Shown here: piece after piece, positions 1-8,944 of the stretch
Layout of the letters: each line of letters starts with the position of its first letter
Position numbering within the stretch: position 1 is the stretch's first letter
NCBI GenBank assembly: GCA_947246015.1
Contig: CAMXQE010000015.1
Location: 1 to 64,000 of the forward strand
Source of the DNA: an uncultured Lachnospiraceae bacterium
GTDB taxonomy: Bacteria; Bacillota; Clostridia; Lachnospirales; Lachnospiraceae
Direction of reading: 5' to 3'
DNA length: 64,000 nt
Program-made: the position numbers and the translations under genes
The notes under the pieces: generated by a model
Database searches by the model: none
Seen by the model: only the letters and a program-made list of their open reading frames with translations
What the model was told of the DNA's origin: nothing

Positions 1-66
1 TCGGTGTCAAATCGAATGAAAATACAGCTAGTTAATTATTATTCGATGTACTAGTCGGATGGAGCT

Positions 67-474
67 CTAGCGGCAGGCTTCGTCGGTTTCCCGTATCAGC
101 CGCTCAAACAGCAGACCGGCCAGAATCCAACAGGGCAGGTAGTCCAGGCGGATGATTTTTTTGATGTGCCAGCGGGAACGTTCGTAGTTCCAGGGGCATA
201 AATCGCGGCGGCTTAAGAGAGAACCGGTAATGAACTCACCGATGAAAATAAAGGCGGCATAGACGGCGCCTCTAAGGAGGAAGTGCTGTCTGCGCATCAG
301 CCTGCACAAAGGGGCAAGAAACGATGCCATGCCGTAGATGGGGAACATCCAGATGGAGGTGTTCCCCGTCAGCTTAAATTCCCTCCGGCGGAAGGAATTT
401 AAAGCGGTAAATGTAATTTCAAGGCACCAGCCGAGGATGCCGCAGTGGATAAAATTATGGATTATTTTTCTCAT
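67..474 (-). CDS. CmpB-family (putative ABC transporter permease-like) membrane protein
   Basis: A 135-residue integral membrane protein resembling the CmpB/'putative ABC transporter permease' family (PF06541-like), whose members are common in Firmicutes and have no settled function. Four hydrophobic stretches are visible (about residues 5-24, 40-60, 64-86 and 110-126). The early G-W-C-L-E motif and the C-P-W-N-Y motif near residue 93 are typical family landmarks. It is the last gene of a minus-strand set and its start overlaps the end of the upstream permease by about 20 bases, so it is probably translated with the Bce-like transporter. The family call rests on pattern recognition; a role in transport is inferred only from context. 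Confidence 0.7.
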   Translation of the reverse strand: MRKIIHNFIHCGILGWCLEITFTALNSFRRREFKLTGNTSIWMFPIYGMASFLAPLCRLMRRQHFLLRGAVYAAFIFIGEFITGSLLSRRDLCPWNYERSRWHIKKIIRLDYLPCWILAGLLFERLIRETDEACR

Positions 475-2614
475 GTTTATAGTGTTTCCGCTTCGGAACG
501 GAAATATTCAGTTGTTTTGCCATCTGTCTGATTGTATAGCGGTAAAGAAAGAAAAACAGACTGCCGATACACAGCAGAAGGAGGAAACTGGCCGCCATAC
601 CGCCGGCTTCGCCAAAGGTAATCTTTCCATCGTTGACATACAGAATCAATGTATACAGCAAATATATGATGCTCATGCCAATCAGCGCCGGTATCCGGAA
701 GACATTGCCGGACTGGTTTCGGATTTCCTGCATTAAAAAGGCGGGAGGAGCGCCGAGGCGTTTCAGGTCATCGAAAATATAGCGGTTATTCAGTGCGATG
801 GTCATGCAGCGGGTGTAGCTGATGATGGCGGCTGCCAGTATGCAGATGATGGAAATAAAGAGGAACATCATCAGGAATACCGCATAGGTTTTCAGAAAAT
901 CACCCCGGTCCAGCAGACGGATTTTCGGCATATAGCTCCACCATGCCCGGAAATTGGAATCATCCGGCCGGTCATAGCTGATTCGGAACATCGGGTCATT
1001 CCAGTAGAAATACTCTTCCCCGGCTTCCTCATGACGTGTCTGGACTACTCTGCTGAACTGAACGGTATGTTCGCATTCCGGTCCGAAGGAATCCACGAAG
1101 GTGTAGAAAAAGCCGGAGGCAAATGCCGGACTGTCTTTCCCGTCTGCATTAAAGAAAGCGGCGCTTCCCAGCCAGTCTTCGGTAAGTCCCCGGCAGATGA
1201 TGTCATAGTCCTCATCGTTCAGGATATAATATCCGAAGGAATCAGCCAGCATATCATAGTGGGCAAATCCTGCAAAACGGACAGGAAGCGTCTTGCGGGT
1301 GACCATATTGGTGAGGAATGTGGCATTTGTTTCAAGGAAAGGAAGGTTGGTTTCATCTGTATTGGTGACCGCATAGTAAGTACCGTCCGCTACCGTAATC
1401 TGTTCACCTGTAAGGGTGCGGTAAGCTGATTCCGAAAAAAATTTTCCTTCCATGCACAAATCCACATGCCCGATGTGATAGTTTTTTTCATCGTCAAACA
1501 GATAGGTATAGCCGTCCAGTGCCAGAGATGCATACGGGCTTTCCCTGTAATCCCTGATACCCATTCCATACCCGGCGGCCATGGCGGCGATATCGGACTG
1601 CGTGGGCACCTGTTTTTGGTCAAGACGGTAGTGGAAGTAATAATCAAAACTGCGTGATTTTACTTCAAGATAGGAGCTGACGCCTATGGTCGGGAGGTAA
1701 AAGAGCGCGAAGGAGGCGCCTGCAATCAGGACAGTACATATCAGCAGGTTGTTGACGGTCTGTCTGCCCTGGAATTTCATCATGCTGCGGGCGATGAGAT
1801 TTTTATAGGGATTTTTTTTACGGGAACGCCAGCCATGGATGACCGTATGCAGCATAATCATGTACAGCCCGAAAAAGACGGGAATATAAAACAGATTAAT
1901 CCATGCGCCGGGAAAGGCACTGTACAGTTTTTCATATACAGACGGCGCCATATAGCCGCAGGCAGCGCCTGCAAAAGTCAGGAGGATTCCGCCGGGGCCG
2001 CACCATCGTCCCAGTTCTTTTACCGGTTCGTTCTTGTGCTCTTCATGTACCACATCCATGATATTGGTCCGTTTTAAATAACGGTGTGCGGTAAAACAGG
2101 AAGATGCTATCACTAGAAAGAAAAAAGCGGAGGACAGGAAGAGGAAACGGTAGTCCAGTCTTAAAACCATTTGAGCGCTGTCAACAATAAACAGCCGGAA
2201 GAATCCCCAAAGGATACGGACAAAGGGAAGTCCGGCAAGGACACCGGCAAAGGAGGATACTCCGCTTAGCGTGAGCACTTCCTTATATAATCCCGGCGCC
2301 AGTTTTTTCCGGGAAGCGCCTAAAGCCATAAGTGTGCCGAGCTGTCTGGATTTTTTCCGGAAGAAGAGAGCAGACGCATAAACCGTAAATACGACGCAGC
2401 CGAAAAGCGCCAGTACAAAGACGGCTATCATCTGTTTCCTGCTGTCCCCGCCCGTGGGCAGTACTTCCAGCACCGTGGGGGAAAACATCATGGCCGAATA
2501 CGCGGTAATAAGCAGGAGCGAAACAAAATTACAGAACAGATAAAGGACAGCCTGTTTCCGGTCCCCCTGCGCCAGTTTTTTTTCTAAATCTTTGATTGAC
2601 ATGATAGTTTGCAT
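455..2614 (-). CDS. FtsX-like ABC transporter permease, BceB type
   Basis: Permease of an ABC transporter of the MacB/FtsX superfamily with BceB-like architecture: about seven membrane segments in the N-terminal 320 residues, a large extracellular region of about 250 residues, then three more segments at the C-terminus. BceB-type permeases with a matching ATPase protect Gram-positive bacteria against peptide antibiotics that bind lipid II intermediates, and they signal to a partner kinase. The ATPase lies 67 bases upstream on the same strand. I chose the start at 2614 because a GGAT sequence lies about 7 bases before it; an in-frame start extends to 2647, and a downstream ATG is also possible. 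The substrate cannot be told from the sequence. Confidence 0.8.
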   Translation of the reverse strand: MQTIMSIKDLEKKLAQGDRKQAVLYLFCNFVSLLLITAYSAMMFSPTVLEVLPTGGDSRKQMIAVFVLALFGCVVFTVYASALFFRKKSRQLGTLMALGASRKKLAPGLYKEVLTLSGVSSFAGVLAGLPFVRILWGFFRLFIVDSAQMVLRLDYRFLFLSSAFFFLVIASSCFTAHRYLKRTNIMDVVHEEHKNEPVKELGRWCGPGGILLTFAGAACGYMAPSVYEKLYSAFPGAWINLFYIPVFFGLYMIMLHTVIHGWRSRKKNPYKNLIARSMMKFQGRQTVNNLLICTVLIAGASFALFYLPTIGVSSYLEVKSRSFDYYFHYRLDQKQVPTQSDIAAMAAGYGMGIRDYRESPYASLALDGYTYLFDDEKNYHIGHVDLCMEGKFFSESAYRTLTGEQITVADGTYYAVTNTDETNLPFLETNATFLTNMVTRKTLPVRFAGFAHYDMLADSFGYYILNDEDYDIICRGLTEDWLGSAAFFNADGKDSPAFASGFFYTFVDSFGPECEHTVQFSRVVQTRHEEAGEEYFYWNDPMFRISYDRPDDSNFRAWWSYMPKIRLLDRGDFLKTYAVFLMMFLFISIICILAAAIISYTRCMTIALNNRYIFDDLKRLGAPPAFLMQEIRNQSGNVFRIPALIGMSIIYLLYTLILYVNDGKITFGEAGGMAASFLLLLCIGSLFFFLYRYTIRQMAKQLNISVPKRKHYKHEKNNP

Positions 2615-2681
2615 TTTTACATCCATTCCTTTCCAAATCATAACCAATACGTAAAACTTTCGGACAAATCGCAGAGTAAAT

Positions 2682-3422
2682 TCATTCCCTGCGCATGGCT
2701 TTCATTTCAGACAGCAGTCTGTCATGAAAAGCGCCATTCTCCTCCTTTTTTTCTAAATTTTTCCATATGCAGCCATCCTTTAACAGAATCACGCGGTCGC
2801 AGAAGGATGCGGCGAAGCTGTCGTGGGTTACCATGAAGACGGTAGCGCCCAGTTCGGTTCTGGCGCTTTCAAAGGATTCGATTACGGTATGGCTGGATTT
2901 GCTGTCCAGGTTACCGGTAGGCTCATCGGCAAGAATAAGCAGGGGCTGGTTAATCAGGCTCCTGGCAACGGCGGTACGCTGTCTCTCGCCGCCGGAGATA
3001 TCTGCCGGATATTTGTCGGCAATGGCGTCAATCCCGAACAGCGAAAGCATCTGGTCAGCCAGGGCTTCCGCGTCTTTTCCCACATGACCCTGTATGATAC
3101 GCGGGACGAGGATATTTTCCCTGACGGTAAGTCCGTCTAAAAGCATGAAATCCTGGAAGACAAAGCCGAGCTTTTCATTCCGGACTTTGGCAAGGGTATC
3201 TTCATCCAGACCTTTCAGTTCCTGTGAACCAAGTGTAATCGTGCCCTCATCAAAGGGGATATAACAGGAAATACAGTTTAGCAGGGTGCTTTTGCCGGAG
3301 CCGGAAGGCCCCATGACAGCCACGAATTCCCCGGAGGCAACGGTTAAATCAATGCCTTTCAATACGGAGTAGGATTTGCTTCCCGACCGATAGGATTTAT
3401 AAAGATTTTTTACATGTAACAT
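2682..3422 (-). CDS. ABC transporter ATP-binding protein (BceA/LolD-like)
   Basis: ATPase subunit of about 246 residues for the adjacent FtsX-like permease. It shows Walker A (GPSGSGKST), the Q-loop region (FVFQDFML), the signature ISGGERQR and Walker B with catalytic glutamate (LILADEPTGNLD), followed by the switch histidine (MVTHD). The tail 'EPTGNLDS' is typical of the MacB/LolD/BceA branch. The frame stays open for 15 more codons upstream, but the ATG at 3422 has AGGTG six bases before it and starts directly with the conserved 'MLHVKNLYKSY', so it is the better start. Transcription likely begins at a TATACT (-10) at 3458-3463 on the minus strand that lacks a good -35, consistent with activator control. 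Confidence 0.9.
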   Translation of the reverse strand: MLHVKNLYKSYRSGSKSYSVLKGIDLTVASGEFVAVMGPSGSGKSTLLNCISCYIPFDEGTITLGSQELKGLDEDTLAKVRNEKLGFVFQDFMLLDGLTVRENILVPRIIQGHVGKDAEALADQMLSLFGIDAIADKYPADISGGERQRTAVARSLINQPLLILADEPTGNLDSKSSHTVIESFESARTELGATVFMVTHDSFAASFCDRVILLKDGCIWKNLEKKEENGAFHDRLLSEMKAMRRE

Positions 3423-3516
3423 AGGATACACCTGCGCTTTCTTTGTGTGATGGAATGAGTATACCATGGCTGCGGTCCGGTGGATTCGGGACTGTTATTT
3501 TCTGCAGGCGGGATGT

Positions 3517-3575
3517 AATGTTTGGCAGGGAACTGAAAAAAATGTAAAGATTGGTACGGCTGATGTAAAGTTTGG
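3517..3575. promoter_or_regulatory. Candidate LytTR-regulator binding repeats
   Basis: Three copies of a 9-base motif lie in the same orientation between the divergent transporter and two-component genes: AATGTTTGG (3517-3525), AAAGATTGG (3546-3554) and AAAGTTTGG (3567-3575). The last fits the published LytTR direct-repeat consensus [TA][AC][CA]GTTN[AG][TG] exactly, and the others differ by one base. The second and third start 21 bases apart, two helical turns, as expected for LytTR boxes. The divergent -10 of the ABC operon (TATACT, 3458-3463, minus) has no recognisable -35, which fits activation by the neighbouring LytTR regulator. Binding is inferred. Confidence 0.55.
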
Positions 3576-3608
3576 GATGCATGTACAGAAGAAGTTACGA
3601 AGGATGAA

Positions 3609-3637
3609 TTGTAATATGGGCACGCATTCGTTATACT
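3609..3637 (+). promoter_or_regulatory. Promoter of the LytTR/GHKL operon
   Basis: TTGTAA (3609-3614), a 17-base spacer and TATACT (3632-3637) form a good housekeeping-sigma promoter 36 bases upstream of the response regulator start. Confidence 0.6.
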
Positions 3638-3673
3638 AAGGAATGACATTGGGAATGGAAGGAGCGGCGGAAG

Positions 3674-4399
3674 ATGCTTCGGATAGGGATATGTGATGAT
3701 GATGCGCGGGCGAGGGATGATTTGCGCATACAGTTGGAGAAAGTACTGACAGAGGGAACAGAGGGGATTGTCTATGAATTTTCTACCGGAGCAGGAGCAG
3801 TGCGCTGGCTGCGGATGCATCCGGGAGAGATTGACGTGCTGTTTCTGGATGTGGAGATGGAAGGGATGAACGGGGTGGAAGCGGCGGAAGCGCTGAGGGC
3901 ATTTGACCGGACGATTCTCATCGTGTTCGTGACAGGGTATTCCGATTATGTTTTTGACGGTTATCGGGTGAATGCACTGGATTATATGATGAAGCCGGTA
4001 GGGGAACGACAGTTGGTCCAATGTATGAAGAGGGTAAGGGAACAGATAAGAAGCGGTCAGGATAAAGTGTTTATATTCAGGAATACGGACGGTCTGTTCC
4101 GGATGGCAAAAGAGGATATTTCCTATTTTTACAGCGATAAGCGGAAAGTATATTTAGTGAATGGGGAGAGGGAATATCCGTTTTACGGCCGGCTGGATGA
4201 AGTGGAGGAGCAGCTGGCCGGAAGTTTCGTGCGCATCCATCAGAGGTATCTGGTGAATCCGGAACAGGTGGAACATATCGGTTCCGGTCAGGTGACTGTT
4301 TCAGGGAAGATACTGCCTGTCAGCCGTTCCTTAAGGGAAGCGGCTACGGTGAAGCTGACGAAAGCAATGCTTGGTGCGCATTTTGGAGGCAGGTCATGA
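3674..4399 (+). CDS. LytTR-family response regulator (AgrA-like)
   Basis: Transcription factor of 241 residues: N-terminal receiver with acidic residues D8-D10, phospho-acceptor D59 (FLDVEM), T in FVTGYSD and the conserved lysine in MMKP, then a LytTR DNA-binding domain from about residue 130 to 235. LytTR proteins usually bind pairs of 9-bp direct repeats; suitable repeats lie just upstream. It overlaps the kinase gene by four bases (ATGA), so the pair is translationally coupled. It probably controls the divergent Bce-like transporter and its own operon, by inference from position and repeats. The start has a GGAG/GGAAG sequence upstream. Confidence 0.88.
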   Translation: MLRIGICDDDARARDDLRIQLEKVLTEGTEGIVYEFSTGAGAVRWLRMHPGEIDVLFLDVEMEGMNGVEAAEALRAFDRTILIVFVTGYSDYVFDGYRVNALDYMMKPVGERQLVQCMKRVREQIRSGQDKVFIFRNTDGLFRMAKEDISYFYSDKRKVYLVNGEREYPFYGRLDEVEEQLAGSFVRIHQRYLVNPEQVEHIGSGQVTVSGKILPVSRSLREAATVKLTKAMLGAHFGGRS

Positions 4400-5715
4400 G
4401 CGGTATAAGGATATTTCCGGCGGATATTCAGAGTTTATTGATGTTTTGTCTGAATGGATGGGTGCTGTATCTGGCAGTATCCCGTCTGATACAGGTGAAA
4501 AAGATGCGCAGATACAAATTATTGTTGTATACAGGATGTACGGTTCTTCTGGAGACTGTTATTTTTATCAGTGATATCGTGAATCTGCCGATGTCGCTGC
4601 TTTTCTTTATGACATGTATCTGTGTGTCCTGTGAAAGCTCTGTATTAAAAAAGATGACGGTAGGAATGATGATTTCCAGTACGGTGTTTGCTTTAAACGG
4701 CGGTCTGGGCAGGGTATATATTATTTTGGTGGATTATTTCGGGCTGGAAATCAGGAATGGGATACTGATGGCCGGCACGGAACTCAGAATCGGAATGCAG
4801 ATGGCGAGAGGGATTTTTGCAGTTTCATTCTATGCAGGAGTGCGGTTCAGTAAAGTGAAGAAAGAGACGGAACTTACCCCGTCATTGTGGAAGCTGCTGT
4901 TACTGCTGACATTTTTTCCGTTCGGGGTCGTGATTACGCTGGTACTGGCCCGGAGTCCTTACTCGGTGGATGGAGGAACTCTTCCTGCGGATATGTTGTT
5001 ATTCGCACTGGCAATGCTGTCAATTACCGGGCTGCTGGGGGCGGTCGGGGTATTTGACAGGCAGCAGAGGCTGGAAGAGGAGAATATGCTGGCACAGTAT
5101 AACCGGAAATATTATGAAGCAATGGAGCAGCACCAATTCGAAGTCCGTCGTCTGAAACATGATTTGCGCAACCATTTGCTTGTGTTTGCGGGTCTGACGG
5201 AAGGGCAGAGGAAGGAATACGGGGAACAGTTATTAGAAAATCCGGCCTTTTCACAGGTGATTTCTTATTGTGCGGATGCGACGGTGAATGCGGTGCTGAC
5301 GGTAAAAGCGGAGTTGATGAGGCAGCGGGATATTGATTTTTCGGTGAGAATAGATATCACAGAACCGCTTCCTTTCGAAAAAGCGGATATCTGTGCATTG
5401 TTTGCAAATGCGCTTGATAATGCGGCGGAGGGATGCGGGAATTTGCCAAAGGAGCAGCGGAAGGTTACAGTGGAGGCACGGACAGGAAAGGGAATGCTGG
5501 CTGTGCGGGTGGAGAATCCTGTTGCGGAAGGGAATGGAAGCGGGGCGGACGGCAGTCTGCCGGAAACGACCAAGGCAGATGCGGAAAATCATGGGTTTGG
5601 TTTAAAAAGTATCCGGAAAGCAGTAGGAAGATACGGCGGAGATATGGAGATAGAAAGGAATGGAAATCATTTTTCCCTGTTTGTGTGGGTGCCGGTCAGA
5701 GAAGGTAAAATATGA
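4396..5715 (+). CDS. GHKL-type sensor histidine kinase (AgrC-like)
   Basis: Membrane sensor kinase of 439 residues. The N-terminal ~205 residues contain about six hydrophobic spans. A cytoplasmic dimerisation/phosphoacceptor segment follows with the histidine in RRLKHDLRNH near residue 254, then an HATPase_c_5-type domain with an N-box (NALDNAAEG, about residue 335) and a glycine box (GFGLKSIRKAV, about 405). This is the class that pairs with LytTR regulators, for example AgrC and ComD. No peptide-pheromone gene is visible beside it, so the likely input is the neighbouring transporter or its substrate rather than quorum sensing; that is inference. Confidence 0.85.
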   Translation: MSGIRIFPADIQSLLMFCLNGWVLYLAVSRLIQVKKMRRYKLLLYTGCTVLLETVIFISDIVNLPMSLLFFMTCICVSCESSVLKKMTVGMMISSTVFALNGGLGRVYIILVDYFGLEIRNGILMAGTELRIGMQMARGIFAVSFYAGVRFSKVKKETELTPSLWKLLLLLTFFPFGVVITLVLARSPYSVDGGTLPADMLLFALAMLSITGLLGAVGVFDRQQRLEEENMLAQYNRKYYEAMEQHQFEVRRLKHDLRNHLLVFAGLTEGQRKEYGEQLLENPAFSQVISYCADATVNAVLTVKAELMRQRDIDFSVRIDITEPLPFEKADICALFANALDNAAEGCGNLPKEQRKVTVEARTGKGMLAVRVENPVAEGNGSGADGSLPETTKADAENHGFGLKSIRKAVGRYGGDMEIERNGNHFSLFVWVPVREGKI

Positions 5716-5794
5716 AGATAAAATATAAGGATGAACGGTTGTTAAAAAACGGCAGGGATACCGAAGGGCAGTATTCTGCGGAGTGCAGTGCCCC

Positions 5795-5866
5795 GGAGCG
5801 TGTTTGAAAATTGCTTTCTGCAAGGATTCCGTCCCGATTTGCAGGAATGAATTTTCTGACACGCTC
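5795..5866. repeat. Hairpin repeat, copy 1 (sequence shared with 49210-49237)
   Basis: The 28 bases at 5795-5822 are identical to 49210-49237. Here they form the left arm (5796-5812) of an imperfect 17-bp stem with 5850-5866 (two mismatches). The element lies between two convergent genes, where it may act as a terminator or be a dispersed palindromic repeat of this genome. Confidence 0.6.
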
Positions 5867-5883
5867 AGGTATCCCTGTTATGT

Positions 5884-6927
5884 TTATTTTTTGATGTTCT
5901 CAAGTGCAGCCTGTGAAGCCTCATCGAAAGAAGTAACATATACGGAGCCGGTTGTGGGAGTCCGGTACATGGGTGTATCGGAGTCAAATGCTGTAAAATA
6001 TACATAGGAAGAAGTTACATTGATATTCTTATAAATACCGTTTACGATGGTTTCCACGTTGCTTCCGTCCGTATACATGCGTTTCAGGGCCGGCTCAGTC
6101 TGGGAATTGGTCTGGTAGTAAATATAATTGTCATAAACATTAAAAAGGTCGATGCGTTCATTGGTCAGTACTTCCACCACATTGGCCGTAGGTGAGTAGC
6201 GGCACAGCCGGTAGTTTGCGGACACATCCATATAATAGAAGTAGCCGTTGTGATAAACCGGATTGAATACATTTCCGTCCCATACGGTAGAAATGGAATC
6301 GTTTGCAGTATTCAGGGCATATAAGTAGTGGTTATCTTTTGTACCGTTGAAATAGATGGTGCCGTCTGCGCAGGATGCGGGATTGATTAGATAATCTGCT
6401 ACCCGTTTATCTTCTGATTTATCAATTTTCATTTTAAACAGTTCCGTACCATTGGTGTTGTGGTTGTCAAAGTTCTGGTAATATAAATAATTCCCGCAAA
6501 GCTGCAGGGTGATGGCATTGCCGCGTTTCAGGCACTGGGCGTGCTTACCGTTCAGGTCGCAGCGGTAAATGCCGTAAGTGCGCTGTACCGATTCCAGCCC
6601 CTGACCGGAATGAAAGCTGTCCAAAAAATAGTAAAGGTAATGGTCATCTGCATTAATGGAGGTTACGCTTGAGGAAGTCAGTTTTTTTAGATTGCTTCCA
6701 TCCGATGACATGGAATAAAGGCATCCGTTGTCATACAGGTTGGAAAAGTATACGACACCGTTCCGCTCGCAGAAGAGGCCGTTGTTGTTCAGATTCCCGG
6801 CAGTGTTGCCTGTGACATAACCTTCGTTCATTTTGGTCCGCTGGGAAAGCATTGTGCCTATAAATATGGTAATGATGACAAGAACGACCAAAATAGAAAT
6901 GATGATATTGCGTGTTTGCTTGCTCAT
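5884..6927 (-). CDS. Membrane-anchored DUF5050-like beta-propeller protein
   Basis: About 347 residues: a short positive N-terminus, one transmembrane anchor (about residues 6-26, rich in I/V/L), then an extracellular region of repeated units with the pattern 'aromatic-aromatic-N...D...L-Y-x-M-x-x-D-G', as in DUF5050 proteins that are predicted to fold as propellers. Tyrosine and asparagine are abundant throughout. No catalytic motif is visible; a sensing or wall-associated role is only a guess. The start at 6927 is preferred over the open frame to 7002 because AAAGGA lies about 9 bases upstream and the membrane anchor begins immediately. It appears to be a single-gene unit with its own promoter. 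Confidence 0.7.
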   Translation of the reverse strand: MSKQTRNIIISILVVLVIITIFIGTMLSQRTKMNEGYVTGNTAGNLNNNGLFCERNGVVYFSNLYDNGCLYSMSSDGSNLKKLTSSSVTSINADDHYLYYFLDSFHSGQGLESVQRTYGIYRCDLNGKHAQCLKRGNAITLQLCGNYLYYQNFDNHNTNGTELFKMKIDKSEDKRVADYLINPASCADGTIYFNGTKDNHYLYALNTANDSISTVWDGNVFNPVYHNGYFYYMDVSANYRLCRYSPTANVVEVLTNERIDLFNVYDNYIYYQTNSQTEPALKRMYTDGSNVETIVNGIYKNINVTSSYVYFTAFDSDTPMYRTPTTGSVYVTSFDEASQAALENIKK

Positions 6928-7049
6928 AAATGATTTTCCTTTCGATTTTCTTTGTATGTATTGTATGTGATTAAAGTACCTGTTCATCCGTAAGATATGC
7001 AATCTCGTAAAGATGGATGTCCTTTGGCGGGATATTTAACTTTATCATT

Positions 7050-7078
7050 AGTATAGGGCAAATTGCTTACTTAATCAA
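7050..7078 (-). promoter_or_regulatory. Promoter of the DUF5050-like gene
   Basis: On the minus strand TTGATT (7073-7078), a 17-base spacer and TATACT (7050-7055) precede the gene by about 120 bases, leaving a fairly long leader. Confidence 0.5.
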
Positions 7079-7303
7079 TCAGTATTTTGTGCGGGATGGG
7101 GAATTTGTGTTTTGTGGGGGGGAGGATTTTTGGGGTTGATTTTGGATAGGGTTTTGAGTGGTGGATAACTCCTGGTTATCATTTATATGATATTTTCGCT
7201 ATATCATATACGTCAATAGTACAGATTGAGTTTGATTCCTGCATGTTCTGCTTCATAATTCAGCCAACTTGGGAGCGCAATATTTCTTCTAACAGTTTTT
7301 GTA

Positions 7304-7534
7304 TCAATTTTTCCTATATTCAGAAAAATCAACATCTACGTAAGTCAAAATACTTTTTGAAAAATCAATATCTTCCATGTCACGTTTTACTTTTTCCAAG
7401 GCAGATGCTTGGTCTGATGGAATTGGCAGTTCTTCTTTATTATCTTCCATTGATATTCCAGTTACTCCAATAGCATCTCTTGCCATCTCAATAGCATCTG
7501 CAAAGGTATCAAGTTTCGAGGGTATTAGAAGCAT
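7304..7534 (-). pseudogene. HicB-family antitoxin remnant
   Basis: The 76-residue frame carries the C-terminal part of a HicB-type antitoxin: 'FADAIEMARDAIG', a charged segment, 'LPIPSDQ' and the terminal 'DVDFSEYRKN' are typical of the degenerate RNase H-like HicB domain and its end. The normal N-terminus (a start like MKYxYPAIF and the 'GCFTxGDT' stretch) is absent, and the sequence upstream shows no continuation or recognisable ribosome binding site. No HicA toxin frame is present nearby. I read it as a decayed toxin-antitoxin module in an accessory region. Confidence 0.6.
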
Positions 7535-7868
7535 TAATGGATGTTTTGAATGCTAAGAGAAATATGTAGTGCATTGGGTGATGGATTGGATTATGTCAGG
7601 TCAGTTCATCACTTAATATGCGAATAGTACGAGACTTAACTATAGAATAAGAAAAGTAAAATATTTTTGTTTACATGGGGATAAAAATATTGTATGATAA
7701 AGGCAGTTGATATAGAAACTTGTAATCGGGGAACATTTACATAGAGAATGATAATTTGGATAATGGGAAATCGTTATGTATTTGTTCTGCGGATGGAATG
7801 TTTTTCATTGGCAGATTTTTTGTTTTTAATTTAGAGGTAATTTGGTATGATATGTTGATTGAATAAAT
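7535..7868. other. AT-rich intergenic stretch
   Basis: No convincing gene. It contains one good promoter (7670-7698) and runs into the left inverted repeat of the neighbouring cassette. The composition is clearly more AT-rich than the core operons. Confidence 0.5.
7670..7698 (+). promoter_or_regulatory. Sigma-A-type promoter upstream of the inverted-repeat cassette
   Basis: TTTACA (7670-7675), a 17-base spacer and TATGAT (7693-7698). It lies outside the left inverted repeat and points into the cassette, so it could drive the gene at 7946 through a leader of about 240 bases. Confidence 0.45.
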
Positions 7869-7907
7869 GATAATTAATTGTTATCCGTTGGATTTTGCCA
7901 GGATAAT
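7869..7907 (+). repeat. Left arm of 39-bp inverted repeat
   Basis: Exact reverse complement of 9719-9757. The arm begins GATAATTAATTG and ends GCCAGGATAAT. Confidence 0.9.
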
Positions 7908-7945
7908 AAGACATTATTCGTTGAGGATTGTCTTAGGAGCAAATT

Positions 7946-8944
7946 ATGGATGTGAATTATAGGATTAAGCTAATTAGGAGTGTGAAAGATAGGGATTTAA
8001 CAGAAGCTCTTGACATATATATACATACTATAGATGAAGGTTCAGAAACATCGACTATACAAATACGGGATTATATTCAAAATAAACATAATGATAAAAG
8101 GCAAATGTTTTTCTATATTCTATATGTTAATAATGCGGTAGTCGGATTTGCAGAATATGGTTATCTTCCACAAAGCGAAATACTGCTTATTGACTATATT
8201 TGTACTAAACCTAGAAATCATACATATTTTTATAATTTTTATCAGATGATTTTCGAAGATATAAGTGAATTCTTAAAAAAGAAAAATTTTTATATAAAGT
8301 ATATTATTACGGAATTATCTCTCAAAAAAGATAATGAAAATAAATATATAGATGTGGATAGCAATTATTATAGGCAGCTACTTACTATGGAAGGATTCAA
8401 AATACTTCGTACACCATATTACCAGCCATACCGTAATATGAAAGGAGAATTATCTATAACAGATTTTAATCTGGTTATTAAACCATTAATAAATGGTCTT
8501 TTTCCCAAAACCAACATTGATGCGTCCTTTTATCAAGAAATAATGGCTGATATTTACATGAATCATTATGCAACGTGGTACGAAAAATACATGAACCCAA
8601 GTGACGTAAATCAATTTTTCACTGATTTATTAGATAGAGTAAAAAAGGAATTTACGAATAAAATAGAGATTGATGATATAACATTAGTTAATTGTACTTT
8701 ATTTCAAAAGGGTTTATGCCAGCAGGTATCAACAGAAAACGTAACCTTAAAAAAGAAACGACTCTACTATGCAAAACAATGGATAATACGCATTTTGTGT
8801 GTTCTTTTTTCTGTTGCAACAGGTTTTTTCTGTTATTTGAAACGTTTTGATTCAATAGAAACTTTTATGTGTTCATTACTTACTATTCTTTCGGCTTTAA
8901 TATCGTTAGGACAATTTATGAAAGATCGTCTTTTTCAAAAATAA
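7946..8944 (+). CDS. Uncharacterised protein: GNAT-like domain plus C-terminal membrane hairpin
   Basis: A 332-residue protein not assigned to a named family. The first ~165 residues have the rhythm of a GNAT acetyltransferase (central strand 'AVVGFAEYGY', then 'LLIDYICTKP', a position where acetyltransferases bind acetyl-CoA, though the classical Q/RxxGxG/A loop is not clear). A middle region of about 100 residues is unrecognised. Two hydrophobic segments (about residues 277-297 and 306-325) suggest a membrane anchor at the C-terminus. AGGAG lies six bases before the start. Base composition is much more AT-rich than the housekeeping genes and it sits inside the inverted-repeat cassette, so horizontal acquisition is likely. 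It converges on, and overlaps by 29 bases, the methyltransferase gene. Confidence 0.65.
   Translation: MDVNYRIKLIRSVKDRDLTEALDIYIHTIDEGSETSTIQIRDYIQNKHNDKRQMFFYILYVNNAVVGFAEYGYLPQSEILLIDYICTKPRNHTYFYNFYQMIFEDISEFLKKKNFYIKYIITELSLKKDNENKYIDVDSNYYRQLLTMEGFKILRTPYYQPYRNMKGELSITDFNLVIKPLINGLFPKTNIDASFYQEIMADIYMNHYATWYEKYMNPSDVNQFFTDLLDRVKKEFTNKIEIDDITLVNCTLFQKGLCQQVSTENVTLKKKRLYYAKQWIIRILCVLFSVATGFFCYLKRFDSIETFMCSLLTILSALISLGQFMKDRLFQK

Noticed and set aside
338..736. A 132-codon plus-strand frame
   Set aside because: It is antisense to the CmpB-family and permease genes, with no ribosome site and no motif.
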